The position numbers were made by a program, and so were the translations under genes. A stretch of DNA of 64,000 bases from Rhyacichthys aspro (taxonomy: Eukaryota; Chordata; Actinopteri; Gobiiformes; Rhyacichthyidae). The stretch is from the NCBI GenBank assembly GCA_036850595.1, contig CM072154.1, positions 19,599,330 through 19,663,329 of the forward strand. The letters are read 5' to 3'. The notes under the pieces are model-generated. The model was given only the letters and a program-made list of their open reading frames with translations. It was not told the DNA's origin and searched no databases. Positions 11,382 through 23,300 of the stretch are shown piece by piece (positions within the stretch are counted from its first letter, which is position 1; the number at the start of each line of letters is the position of its first letter).

Positions 11382-14300
11382 CTACTGGCTAATTGTCTTG
11401 GTGTAACTCTGGATGAGGCCTTGGAAGTACTGCTGAGTGTTCTTCTCAGGTTGGAAGATGATAATGCAGCATTTCGGTAAGAAATACCACAACAGAAAAG
11501 CATAAAGACTTGAGAGTACGGCCAGAGCGTTAAGTGTCTGGATGTGTTTCCCTCGGTAAAGTATGTAGATGGTGGCAAAGATGATCCACGTCAAAATGAG
11601 CAGAAGCAGACAAAACGTTATCGCTTTGGCCTCGTTGTAGTTCTTTGGGAGATCTTTGCCCATGTAGGAGAAAACGAAGCAGAGGAGGCACAGTAATAGA
11701 AGCAACGCGAATGAAGCACTGTATACCTTTATCTTAATGTCACAGTTTAGAATAATCTGGTCATGATACCAGTGTGTTGTTCTGAAAGGCTGAGGAGGTG
11801 CATAAGAGAACGCGATGAGAAATAACAGCCCCTGGAGGATAAATGCTGCCAAAATGACCAACCACTGCCCGTGATATTTTAACCACATTCTGTGAACGGA
11901 GGGGTACTGCGCTGCTATTTTAAAAATAAACACAATCTGAAAGGAACGCACAACAAAACAAGCCAAACAGACCGTGTAGAATAAAAGAAACGGTAAATAT
12001 CTTAAAACACAAGCAGGAACAGTGGGTTTATCGAAGGAAAAGAAGACACTGAGGCTGGAGAGACCGAGGCAGACTAAAATGAGGAAGCACATGGGTCCTC
12101 CAGCAGATCTCACCACTGGTGTGTGGTAGTGGACGGCAAACAGCACAGACGTCATCAGAGTGAGGCCCAGCAACACCACCGTCCCGACGAGGATGAGTAC
12201 TGCTGCAGGATCTGAGTATGGGATGTACTCCACCGAACGAAGATTACAGGAAGTACTCCCCTCTGTCGACCATTCAGTCTCTGCACAGTCAAGACAAGTG
12301 TATGGGTTCACTGTAAATCAGAAAAACAGAAAACAGACAAATGTAATCGTTCAGTATTTTTGCATAACACATAAATATAAAGGGCATTATATAAATAAAT
12401 AAGAAGACAGTGACGGTTGTCTGTAAGAAGAGCATTTACAAGGTTAAAAATACTGCTTATGGGACGCCCCGTGGAGTCTTTTACAATATTTGAAGCCCAG
12501 AAATCCAGATTTATGAATGAAATGTACCTGATATGTTCACATATTCTCCTTCTGGACAGATCACACATTTGAAGCAGCATCGGTGAATCCCTTCGAGACT
12601 TTTCCGAAATCCTGGCTCACACTCCGGGGAGCACAGCGAGGAGGGAACCTGTCTCAGTAAATAAAGTAAAGCACATGTGAACATATAAACAGTCAGGAAG
12701 AGATTTAGAGATAAACAGAGACTAACTTTAGAAAACAACAAAAAGCAGAATGTTATCTAAGCCTGGAGATGGCTTACTTTTGGAAAACACTTTGTAGTTG
12801 CTTTACTGTTCAACTTTTAGAGCTAAATGAAGGATTTAAGGTCCAGTATTATGCTTAGAGCTTGTTTGAAGGCTGCCTGTTGGTCATAACAATGTCTATT
12901 TAATCACATTCTTCAGCATATTTTTTAACATGATTGCAGTATTGATGAAGTATTTTTTCACCTGTATTCAGTATATAAAAGCACTGGAAATGAGTAATAC
13001 TAATTTAAAGATATTTGTCGCAAGGAGGTCGTACCTTCGAGCCCTGAGTTGGTATCCACTAAAATAACACCAAAAAAACCCACAAAAATAAAAACTGTAG
13101 CAGTATTAGTAGCATATACTTATTTGTCCAATAAATAAAAAGTAAATTGTCCTTGAGAAGTCTGATTCAAATCATTTTCTTGACTAACTTCACCTCTAAT
13201 TATAATAGTTTAACAGTATTTATGTGTTTTTTTCCCTTGATTTTGACTACAGCTGCGTTTATTTGCTTGAATCACAAGTAATGCTGTTGTTTTCCTTTTG
13301 GCCGCAAGAGGGCAGCATTCAACCACCCAGGCCACATTTGTCAGTGAGTTTGACCTGGCATGTGGTCTTAAACAAAGAAGTTATAATCTCACCTCTCCGC
13401 CTGTGTGCCACTGTATCTGAGAGTCATTGACGAAGAAATGTGACGAAGGCTGAAACCTGTGAAAGCCGACTATCTCTGCTTCCCCAGAGCTGCTCCAGAA
13501 GACTATATTGAAGAGTCCAAACCTGGGGTCGCCATTGCTATCGAACTCAATAGTGTGGTTCAACAGAGAAAAGTTTGACTTCTGCAGCTCAGTCAGAACC
13601 TGGGAAGTAATATTATCACAATTTATACAACATGAAGTAAGGATATGTTGATGTTATTTTATTCTAAAGACGACATATGATGGCAACCGTGCTTCAAATG
13701 TGCAGTGTGTACTTTTTCCATTAGTGTGACGATCTACGGTAGCCCTGCAGGGACATACTATGAACGAATACAATGTAATGCAGTAAAAAACAAACAAACA
13801 TGAATATTCTTCTGCAGTTTGTTGGTCCACTTTGGTTCAAGAAGTAAGATCAATGCCCAATTAGTGTTTTCATCTTTTAAAAGCCTATAAATGATTCACT
13901 ACATTGGTGATGGACCTTGAACTCACCATATGTGGATAGACTGTGATGTTTCTGTTGCATTTATCGCCTCCACATTGCAGCGCGTTGTGTAAGGCGTGCG
14001 CGATGGCGTACACCGCAGCATAAACGGGGAAATTAAAGGAGACCTCTGCATCCTTGACTTCGTCTGGACTTAAGTCGCTGCAGTTACAAAACTGATTGCA
14101 AAGCTCTCCTTGTCCGGGTTTATTGTGTCTTTTGTCACTTAGAGAGCAGATAAAATCATTAAAGCCGGGTATTGTCAGCACCGGCTCGGCGACCCCCAGC
14201 ACCGTCCCGATATTTCTGATCCCTTTCATCTTGGGGAGCTTCGTGTTTAAAGACCACGCGTCTCCTGCGATCCACGTCTTGTTCGTCACGTTCATGAATA

Positions 14301-15987
14301 TGGCAGATTCAATGAGGTCCTCCGCGGTCCATTCAGGAGCAAAAACAATGATGACTTGTATATTTTGAATCGCAATCTGTTGAAAGACCGAGGTGTAATT
14401 TGTGCGTTCGTCGAGCCCTTTGGTGTAAGCCAGGCAAATGTCTGTGTCGTGGATCATTTTTATGAAAACACTGCGACCGTCGTTTCCATAATCGTTGTCA
14501 ATGTTGAGGAACGCAACCCAGCGCCAGTTAAAGTGTAGCAACATGTTGACTATCACTTCAACCACGTCTTTATTGGGGTGCACTGTGCGAAGGAAAGAGG
14601 GGTAATTGTGTTTTTGTGAAAAGATTGAACTCGCAGCTCCATAACTGACCTGTAAAAAGGAACAAGAAATAGATTTAAGAAGCTGTAAATCACACGTGTC
14701 AAACTCAAATGCAGCCCTTTGCAATGTTTTATGTGGCCCTTTAATAAATTTAGTTTGTGATATTTTTGCCACTAGGTTTTACAGGATAAGCCAGTTTTTG
14801 CAACAAAAGATAGATAAAACCTGTTCAAATCCATCAAAACCTGTGAAATCTTACTAACACCTGTTCAAATCCAACAAAACATGCTCAAATCCAACTAAAA
14901 CCAGGTAAAATCCAACTAAAACCTGTTCAAATCCAACTAATACCTGTTAAAATACAACAAAAACCTGTTCAAATCCATCTATACCTATGAAATCCTTCTA
15001 ATACCTGTTCAAATCCAACTAAAACATGTTCTAATCCTACAAAACTTGTTCAAATTCAACTAAAACCTGTTCAAATCCAACTAATACCTGTTAAAATACA
15101 ACAAAAACCTGTTCAAATGCAACAAAACATGTTCAAATCCAACTAAAACCTGGTAAAATTCAACTAAAACCTGTTCAAATACATCAAAAACCTGTTCAAA
15201 TTCACAACAAATACTAAAACAAAGAAAAATAATGTAAAAGATAACTTCTGTAAGACTCAAATGAAGATGAAGCCTTCCATTCAAAATGTTAAAAAGCTCC
15301 CCAAGTGCCACCATCTTCGGTCCCTCAAAAGTTTCTTATTAACTACTTTGAGTCTGACACCTCTGATGGAAATGAAGAAGATGCACAAATACAACATACA
15401 GTTTATAGTTTACCATTGGAATAAGATGCGTCATGAAAAGTGGAGCCACAGTCCGTGTTTCGGGGCTCGTGAAGGCACCAACAACCGCGATGACTTTGGT
15501 CAAATTGTGGAACGGGTCAGTCCAGGGATGGATCTTTTTGCCTGAGATCATATTAAAAACGCCTGGGAAACTCAGAGTGTCCGAGCAATGGTCAAATATG
15601 TTATAACCCAGAGAGACGTCGGGCAAGAGGCTGGTGGAGTTATTAATCTCCTCTATTGAGAATCTCATCAGATGAAACCTCCGATAACTCGACACATAAA
15701 ATGTCTGACTGTAAACAAAGAGAGAACAGTGTGGGATAGTGCTATTATTCACAAAACCACTATTTACTTCTCTCCTCTGCTACATTTTCTTCAAATCCAA
15801 CTCACCTGGAGCATTCAATGGCTTCTGGTCGCTCAAAACCACCTGGATCCTCATCTTGGTGGATGTTAAAAAGCCCACCGATCAGAAAGTCTCCCTCGAT
15901 GTGAAACTCTGAGGCTGTGACGGTGGATTGAACATCTCTAAGAAAGAGATATTCCAATAAACACAGTGTCAAGAGGAAAAGTGCCAT
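11382..15987 (-). CDS. Taste receptor type 1 (T1R1/T1R2 clade, probably T1R2-like), complete, gene C
   Basis: Six exons: 15806-15987, 15414-15708, 13927-14649, 13393-13599, 12528-12648, 11382-12310. They join to 2,457 nt, 818 aa, open throughout, all GT-AG, with phases identical to gene B. The start is MALFLLTLCLLEYLFLRDV (signal peptide). The Venus flytrap domain spans about residues 22-469 (SEFHIEGDFLIGGLF, VSYGAASSIFSQK, NWRWVAFLNIDNDYGNDG, TWIAGDAWSLNTK). The cysteine-rich linker has CSPECEPG, RCCFKCVIC and YTCLDCAETEW. The seven-helix domain has PVVRSAGGPMCFL and KDLPKNYNEAK and ends FQGLIQSYTKTISQ. Two oddities: the usually invariant KCY after helix 7 is KCC here, and intron 2 (764 nt) carries a 675-bp transposon. 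By family knowledge it is a taste-cell amino-acid receptor subunit working with T1R3. The member name (T1R1 or T1R2) needs a tree. Confidence 0.93.
12649..13392 (-). other. Intron 4 of T1R gene C (744 nt)
   Basis: Larger than the 154-nt counterpart in gene B. It contains a CTCF-like motif (13301-13317: GCCGCAAGAGGGCAGCA). No coding sequence or clear transposon ends are seen. Confidence 0.5.
13301..13317 (+). promoter_or_regulatory. CTCF-like motif in intron 4 of T1R gene C
   Basis: GCCGCAAGAGGGCAGCA fits the CTCF core with one or two mismatches. It has the same orientation as the motif at 9804. Confidence 0.28.
13726..13762 (-). repeat. Small interspersed repeat fragment ('GCAGGGCTACCGTAGA' family)
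   Basis: The minus strand reads TGTCCCTGCAGGGCTACCGT. Near-identical cores lie at 10290-10327 (+), 27025-27065 (+), 29370-29395 (-) and 31966-31983 (+, shortened). This one lies in intron 3 of gene C (327 nt, against 85 nt in gene B), so it probably marks an insertion. Confidence 0.5.
14691..15365 (-). mobile_element. hAT-like minisatellite transposon, copy 2, in intron 2 of T1R gene C
   Basis: The left end CACACGTGTCAAACTC (14691) and the right end, read on the minus strand as CAGAGGTGTCAGACTC (15365), are inverted repeats. Flanks are CTGTAAAT and ATGGAAAT, a degenerate 8-bp duplication. Internal order: GC-rich block, TTTGCAATGTTTTATGTGGCCC, CAGGATAAGCCAG, then about 400 bp of the 21-bp unit (AAAACCTGTT + CAAATCCAACT), then AGATGAAGCC...CCACCATCTTCGG. 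Removing it leaves an intron of about 85 nt, like the 84-nt intron 2 of gene B. No transposase. Confidence 0.75.
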
Positions 15988-16089
15988 TTATATCAGTTCT
16001 GTAGGTGGAATGGAGCATTTGTTTTCAAGTCAAACAACAAGAGACAGCTAACCTCAGGTTATTTCCATGAGCTCCTTTGCATGAGGTGT

Positions 16090-16147
16090 CTTAAATAGAG
16101 CTTTGTTAAAATGGCTGCAGGGAAATTTACAAATGATCATGCAAAAA
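16090..16147 (-). promoter_or_regulatory. Core promoter of T1R gene C: conserved 23-bp block plus TATA-like stretch
   Basis: Sense-strand block at 16147-16125 (TTTTTGC, variable centre, ATTTGTAAAT), 138 bp before the ATG. It is followed 26 bases later by a TATA-like CTATTTAAG (16098-16090). TTTTGCAT inside the block is one base off the POU octamer. Confidence 0.55.
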
Positions 16148-18274
16148 TCATGCAGCAGCAAAGATTTATTTGGAAGTAATGTTTACAGGCTTTAAAATGA
16201 ATTGTTGCATTAATTAATCCAGACGGCGTGTGCAGATTTTGATAGACAATAGTTAAATAAAATAAAAATATGGATTGTTTTAGTGTGTTTTGGACAGTTG
16301 TATGTTTTCCAGTCAATAGGATCCTTTGGGCAGTCCTTTGGAGAGATCCAGGTCATCATCTGCAGCCAAAGACCTGCTCCAGTCCACACCTGAGTCCTCT
16401 GTTGGATCTGTGTAGCGTCTGTGGCCTTTCCTCACCCACAATGCACCACGGCTGTTGTTGTAAAAACGTTGGCATGAGAGGAAACAGCAGCTAAATGTGT
16501 GAGGTTGTTGTATTACATTATCTATTGTGATAACTTTTGCCCAATAAATTGCACTTTTTGTTTTCATTTGGTGTCAGTGGAGTTTTAACTCAATATTAAT
16601 CTGACACGCACCAATAGGACACAATACAAACTGTAAATATATAAACCTTTTGGTCTTTTTTTCATGAGCCACACAGCAGTGTCAGAACATCAACTGCTAA
16701 TCATAATTAATCAAAGTTTCTGTATCACACTTCCTTTTATGAGAAGCTTTGTGAACCAAGGTGCAGTTCAATAAATATAAAAGACACACAAAAGAGTGTT
16801 AGTTTGATGTAATTATACGTTATGTTTGGAAACAGAGCTTCCATTTGTTGAACTATATACAACATTTTACACAATGCACCTTTAAGCTTTACTGCACATT
16901 GTAATGTATGTAAATCTACACCTAAAATACTGTATAAAAGTAATTAAAGATACTCATTTTATATCACTTTTTATTGTGGTACATTCTAAATTGTCATTTG
17001 TTGTAAATTGTTCTGAACACTAGAGGGCAGTCAGACAAAACAAATGTCACCGTTCAACACCATACATCTTCTGTATTAAAGTATGTATATTCTTCTTGAT
17101 GGTTACATGTAATTATTATTTATTATAAGTTTTCAAATGGTACATCACTACAGCTTTATAAAAGGATTGTTTAGTTTTAATGTTTTAATAAACTCAATTA
17201 ATTAGGTCAATACTGAAATATTTGAGTAAAGTAAACATAAGAGTTTATGATCAGGCTATTATTTATTGTTATTTATGTAGTATTTATTTAATATGGATCT
17301 ATGCAGTGCTAATAAATCACAGCATGTCACCTTTGTAGTTCTACTTGCTGTATGTAGCCAGCTGCCAATAACTGTTAGGGACACATTTTGTTACTGCATT
17401 GTTGCACAGTCCACATGCTGCTATCTGTATCTTTTCATATACTTACACACATATATATATCTAATTAGGTAGTGATTACAACAGTTTGCACATTATTTCA
17501 TTGTTTCGTTGGCGTCGGTGCTATGTGTCCTGTTACGTGTTGTACTTCCTGTCTTTGCATTCGGTTGCACTTGTGTCACTTTATGTAGCTAGGACAAAAC
17601 CTTTTAGCATCAGGATCCTGGAGAAACGTTATCTCATTTTACTGTGTACTGTGTTAGCCATGTGGTTTACAATACAATAAAAAGCTTCTTGACTTGGATT
17701 TGTATTTGGAGCAAACACTGTTGTTGTCCTCTTTATGTCACTCCAGTGAAATATGAAAAAAATCAAGTAATAAGCCATGTTTTTACTTGAAGATATATCA
17801 TTTTCATCTTTTACCACTTTACAGTTTGTACTTTTTATTGAGCCTTAAAGTATGAACAGGAAAAGTAGGACAAATATTGTTCATGTGACACTTTGAAACT
17901 GTTTAACTTCTATTAAGTGATTGTTACGGCTGCTTTCAAAAGGAGCCCAAACAAATAAAAGTCAAGGCGGCAGCGAGACCCACTGACAGCTCCAGTGATT
18001 AATGAGGCTAATTAACAGTAATTACCGCGCTGATTAGCCTCTGCGAGTTAAAACGCCTGTTGACACAAAGAAGACAGCGATTTTTTCAACTGAGAACACA
18101 CAAACTCAGCACTGACTCCAGAGCCGCGACGGAAATGAGCCCCTTCACAAACCAAACACTGATTTAGGATCAGAGCTGAGATAAAGAAGGCTGGAGTAAA
18201 GAATAACTGAAGAAAAAGGTGTGATAGAGTTTAGAAAAGCAGGAGCGCTGAGACACTGGACAATAAATACATCC
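16148..18274. other. Intergenic right of the T1R cluster
   Basis: No gene recognised. It holds a CTCF-like ACACTAGAGGGCAG (17018-17031), an ATGCACCTTTAA-type repeat tail near 16865-16885, AT-rich filler, and a block at about 17940-18260 that looks like conserved non-coding DNA (separate entry). Confidence 0.45.
17940..18260. other. Candidate conserved non-coding element with homeodomain-type palindrome
   Basis: This is a higher-complexity, less AT-rich stretch in an AT-rich region. At 18004-18041 the arms GAGGCTAAT and ATTAGCCTC form a perfect 9-bp inverted repeat around a 20-base centre containing TAATTA-type cores (TAACAGTAATTACC). This clustering of homeodomain sites is typical of developmental enhancers. 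Cross-species conservation is not tested here. Confidence 0.35.
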
Positions 18275-18846
18275 ATTTAGATCAATAAAGTGGTGAGGGG
18301 TCACGTTATTTCACAAGAATGCTTTCAGGGGCCGAAGGTGGTGACATTTGGAAGCTTTTTCTTTTTTTTTTTTTTTATTTTCATTTGAGTCTTTAAAAAG
18401 TTGTCTTTAAGATTTATTTCCACCTTTTAAACGTGTTTTTAGTCAGATTTAAACAGCTTTTAATTGGATTTGAACAAGTTTTAATTTGATTTGAACAGGT
18501 TTTAGGCATATTTTAACAGGTTTTAATTGGATCTGAACAGCTTTTTGGATGGATTTAAACAGGTTTAAGATGGATTTGAATTGGCTTTGGGTGGATTTGA
18601 ACAGGTTTAAGATGGATTTGAATTGGCTTTGGATGGATTTGAACAGGTTTAAGATGGATTTGAATTGGCTTTGGGTGGATTTGAACAGGTTTAAGATGGA
18701 TTTGAATTGGCTTTAACTGCATTTAAACTGGTTTTAGTTTGTTTTTTTGTTGCATTTGTTTAAATCCATTGAAAACCTGTTCTAATCTAAGTAAAACCTA
18801 ATGCCAGAAATGTCACCTTCTAAATGTATTGAAGGGCCACATAATG
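18275..18846 (+). mobile_element. hAT-like minisatellite transposon, copy 3, B end truncated
   Basis: Begins after a candidate target site ATTTAGAT (18275-18282) with CAATAAAGTGGTGAGGGG, the A end lacking part of its terminal repeat. Then comes CAGGGGCCGAAGGTGGTGACATT, GAGTC...AAGTTGTC, and a degenerate array of the reverse 21-bp unit (GGATTTGAACAGGTTTTAGTT-like, 18425-18790). It ends within GAAGGGCCACATAATG; the final terminal repeat is missing. Confidence 0.65.
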
Positions 18847-20879
18847 GAATGAGTAATATTGACTGTAATTGAATCCCACAAGAATCAAACATGACATATT
18901 TTTACACTGAAGAAATGTATTGAAAACTTTTGAATGGAAAAAAACGTGTGTGTGTTGGGTTTTGTTGCATATTTTGGTAGAAAAAATGCTTGTGTGTATA
19001 GTGAATGTGAAAGGCCTGAGCTGTGCGTCAACAAACACACATAGCACTTTCTGTATATACAGCGTTTAATAGGAAGCACGGTCGTCTGTGGACAATACCC
19101 CAGACCTGAAGGAGTGGGACTTCCACACACTGTGGCCGCACCTTTGGGAAGGAAGTAACCGAGTGACCACTGTGCTCCCTTCCTGTCACATACACACATG
19201 TTTTTACTATTACACACAAGCTAAAACAAAAATAACAGCGTGAATGCGTCCCGGTGCAGATGATACTGGATGACGTCCACAGCGGCATGTGTTTTTGTGT
19301 GTTTTTGTGTACTTTCCTACTTACCCCAGGTCCTTGAAGTCAAACTGAATGCTTTTTTTTATTTTACAGAGCAATAGTGAGCTCAAAAGGTCACAGACTT
19401 GTCATTTAAACCAAATGGGAGACAGGACATTCGTGGACAAATTTAATAAAAAGGAGCACAGTGTAGGCTATGTTCAAAGTGCCATAAGGTACCGTAGGCC
19501 AGCTGTGGTCTCAGGTGAGCACTTCCGAAGGTGTCTGCTCCTGTTTCTGACACGACTGCAGCTAAAAGAGGCCTGGTCCAACAGTGGCTCATTCACACTG
19601 CACTGGTCATTAACCCTGAAATAATCAAGACTCTGGAAAAGCACCAGGTCCACTGTCGAACGTTCGTCAACAGGAAGAAGAAGTGAAGCGTTTGGCACGA
19701 CACAAACGGAGCTTTTTTAATGAGTAGAGTTCCCAGCTATGATTAACATTTGGTAAATCCATGCGTCGACGTGTTGTTTACTTCCACTTTTAAATTAGAC
19801 GGAGGACATCACATCTGCTGTTATTTATTCCTTGAAAAAAAGGCATGACACCGAGTCTGTTCCTGTTACACTCCCTGCAAACATCTGCTCTGCTAATGCT
19901 CTTGAATTAGTTTAAAAAGGATGCTGGGAAATGATTCAGCTTAACCCTGATCAGCAGATGACAGAACGAGGGAAATGACGACACAGATGTCTTCGCTGGA
20001 AATTCAACTGAGACGAAACCGGCGCTGACTCATCAAGAAAAGAGAAAGAACAGTCAAAGTGAAATAAGTTGCATTGGATGATGGCCTGTGTGTCTTTAGC
20101 ACATTGTTATTTATGGCTAAACTTTTAATAATCTACTGCTTTTGTCCACAGATTTCTTTTGGTGGTAGTCATTAAGATTTAGAGCCAATAAAAACTTGAC
20201 ATGGTTTCAAATGAAGGAATAAGTGATAAACTAATTCAATAGAGAAAGTGCATGTGAATGTTTTTACTGGAAAACATTACTGGTTTGGTTTGGGATAAGT
20301 TCACGGAGTTTGTTTAATTCAAGCACATTATTATCAAGTGGACATTTGTCTTTGTCGTCGCCCTGATCGTAATCAGATCAGCTTTAATCTGAGGAAGAGT
20401 TAAAACAGTGAAAGGAACGAGAAAGATTTTTACTGAGCACATATGGATGCTTTAAACACCTCACATCTCCGTAAATTACCAGAAATACATTCCCAGCTGC
20501 TCTAGGGATTTATCGTTCGCACATTTAGTTCAATTCCAGTAATCAACACAGTTCACTCTTGAAGCCGAAGCACATTTAAGCCTCTAAACTGCAAAACTCA
20601 GCACAAATAAGATAGACCAACATTTATTGAATTGTTCCAACCAATCGACCAACTATAATTGTATAAACTAGCCTTGTTGTTGCGTTGTTTATTTCAGGTT
20701 CTTCGTTTTTCTGATTAGTTTAATCTATTTGTTCTGTTCCCGGAAAATCAAACTCAAATCGAGACCAGACTAATTCTTTGTAGGAAACAGAAAAAGGATT
20801 AGGATGGCAACTTTGATTTTGTTTGAAGGTTGTTTATTTTAATGTCGAAATTAAGTGCTAATATATGATTGCGCTAATA

Positions 20880-21310
20880 TTCAGTAACTTATCTTAATAC
20901 ACGTATCTGTCAGTGCTCTTGGGAGCCACTGTAAGTCGAATTGAAAACATAAAAGGTGATTTAAAGTGATTTTCTCAAGAGCTGTCACAATACGTTGTTG
21001 GACATCCGCCCTGTTATTATCAGCGCTCTTTGAACAGAGCTGAGAGGAAATGATCTCAGGAGGCACCGGGTCAGGAGTGACATGTGACTAAATACGCACC
21101 AATAAATCATGTACAGTGAGTCAAAGTGGGTCAGAAAACGTGCGTTTGGCGTCGGTCACGTGGCTCCGGCGAGATTGTATCATAACTGCGCTATCAGCAG
21201 ATGAGTTATGGCTCCCATTATGAACAACAGCCACACTTCAGGTTGTGACACAGATACGAGAGCTTCCCCGCGGACGACTGGACTCAATAGAAGAGATTAA
21301 TGAACACGTC
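20880..21310. other. Candidate conserved non-coding element
   Basis: Complex, moderately GC-rich sequence (for example CACGTGGCTCCGG and TCAGCAGATGAGTTATGG around 21,155-21,215) flanked by AT-rich DNA, with E-box-like CACGTG and CAGATG. No coding signal. Judged by composition only. Confidence 0.22.
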
Positions 21311-23029
21311 TGTCTTCCCTTGAGGCCTCCCTTTACCGACGGTTTTTCATTCAAACCACTTTTTAATATTTCCCCATTCTGAACGCACCGATCTGAATCA
21401 TTTTAAACAGTCTTTTTATATATATTTTGCAGTCACCACTAAATTTCATTGCAGTTTTTATGGCATTTGCAAAAAGATATCTGATAAAATGCATAATATT
21501 CTCTTTGGATTAGGCTAAAACATTTATGAACCATCTCTGCAGCAGTGATGGATCAAAATCTAATACATTACTGTGACTTTAAGATCAGTAGAAGTAAAAG
21601 TATTCAGTGAAAATACTGCTCATGCACAGAGTTACTTTTGATTTAATTGTCTCCAACAGTATTTAGAGCCCACTATTTCCATTCCCATTGACTTTTATCA
21701 AATCCAGTGGCCTGTAGTTTGTCATAAATGCCTGACTGATGTGTTTATTTCCCAAAACGTCAGCTTTTACACGACAGCTGCCTTTAACGCACTCTGTTCA
21801 GCCTCTGTCGTCTCCTGATAAGTGGAAAAGCAACAGATACACGTAATCTTTGTGTTTTCTCTTATACATGTGCTTTTCACATTAGTGTTCAGATTACAGG
21901 TCCACTGGGTCCAGGGCTGATATGTTCCCACTGGGGCTAATGTTTCTCTAAAGTCAAATGCCTCTTGAGCATCTCTCCGTCGCAGCACCAAGGCTCTGCA
22001 GATTAATCTTCATCCGTCTAAATGGAGCCTGCACTTCTGAACGGGCTCCCAGTGGATCAGTAAAGCACGGCTGTCCCTCACAAACAAGCTGCAGGCGAGA
22101 AAAGAGCCGGGAGACAGACATTTCTGGAGTTTTTAAAAGAAAAAACAACACATTTCTAAAATTTTAACCTATTATTTATCCTTCAGCATCTCTGGGACTA
22201 TTAGACGTTATCAAAGAATATGCATTGAGGAAAGGTTCAGACTTCTTCGAAATGACTGCCTTAACTTTACTGCAAACTAATGAAAAAGAGCATAAACCAA
22301 ACAAAAACATGTGTGCTGTCAGTGAGTGGGTACAAAACAAAAAAAGTGGCTCAATATTCAGCAGCAAAAGGGCTTTTAAAGACTTAATTAACAAAATTAA
22401 GACCACAGGGAGGAGAAGGAATTGTACTGTTTTATGAGTTTTATGTGCTCCTGCAAAGACTGACAACATTCACACGAGTTAAATCAGCAAAACCTAAAAA
22501 GTATTCTCGGTTTAGGCGACTTGTGAGACATTTATACATTTATACTGGTGTGTGCGGGAGATATTCTGCAAATTACAGCTGGTAGATTGTTTTCTGTGAG
22601 TGCACAAGGCTTTATCGCTCAAGGCTGGAGCACTCAGTTTCAGAAATAAAGAAATTGACAAGTTTGGAGTTAAAGCTTGGTATCTAAAGGATGGTGGAGG
22701 GAAAAAAAGTTTCCAGACACCCTTAAAAGCCAACACAATCTCAAATATGATCATGAAATATTGTGGGAAAATCTTTTTTGTGTTGAATGTTTACAAGAAA
22801 AACTAACAAAACTAAATTCTTGACAGTCTCAATATGTCAGTTCTCAACTTGTCGGTATCAAAGTCGACAAATAACAGAGAATTTCTTTCAAAACTAAACA
22901 AAAACTAAACAAAACAAAATGCACTTGAAGATCTAAGAGTTAATGCAATATTCCACAGATGCATGAGGTGTCCAAAACCTTTTTTCCACTACTGTATGTC
23001 ATAAAACAAGCTGATTTTGCTCATGTTTT

Positions 23030-23300
23030 GTGTTTGATCCCTGTGCAGCTCTGATCCAGACACCTGTTCAAAGTGAGGTGTGCTGGAGCCTAATGAGGTG
23101 TGACTGACTCTGTTGCGCTGCCTGATTACTAATAGATGCCGAAGGTCATTACGCACTGGCACAAATCACTCACACAATGAACAACAGGAGCACAGTTCGG
23201 CGCGCTCGGCCAATGAGTTGATCTTATTCATAATGGCAGCACGTTAAAGCCATAAGACGTGTATAATGTAGCAGAAAATGACTTTGACTCCACTCGGTAA
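23030..23300. other. Candidate conserved non-coding element
   Basis: Non-repetitive stretch with CCTGATTACTAATAGATGCC, CATTACGCACTGGC and CGGCCAATGAG (CCAAT box), unlike its AT-rich surroundings. No open frame of note. Judged by composition only. Confidence 0.22.

Noticed and set aside
5442..15987. Calling the class C receptors V2R/OlfC pheromone receptors
   Set aside because: The tail motifs FLPKCY and IQSYTKTISQ and the GDYLIGGLF start fit T1R; V2R tails differ.
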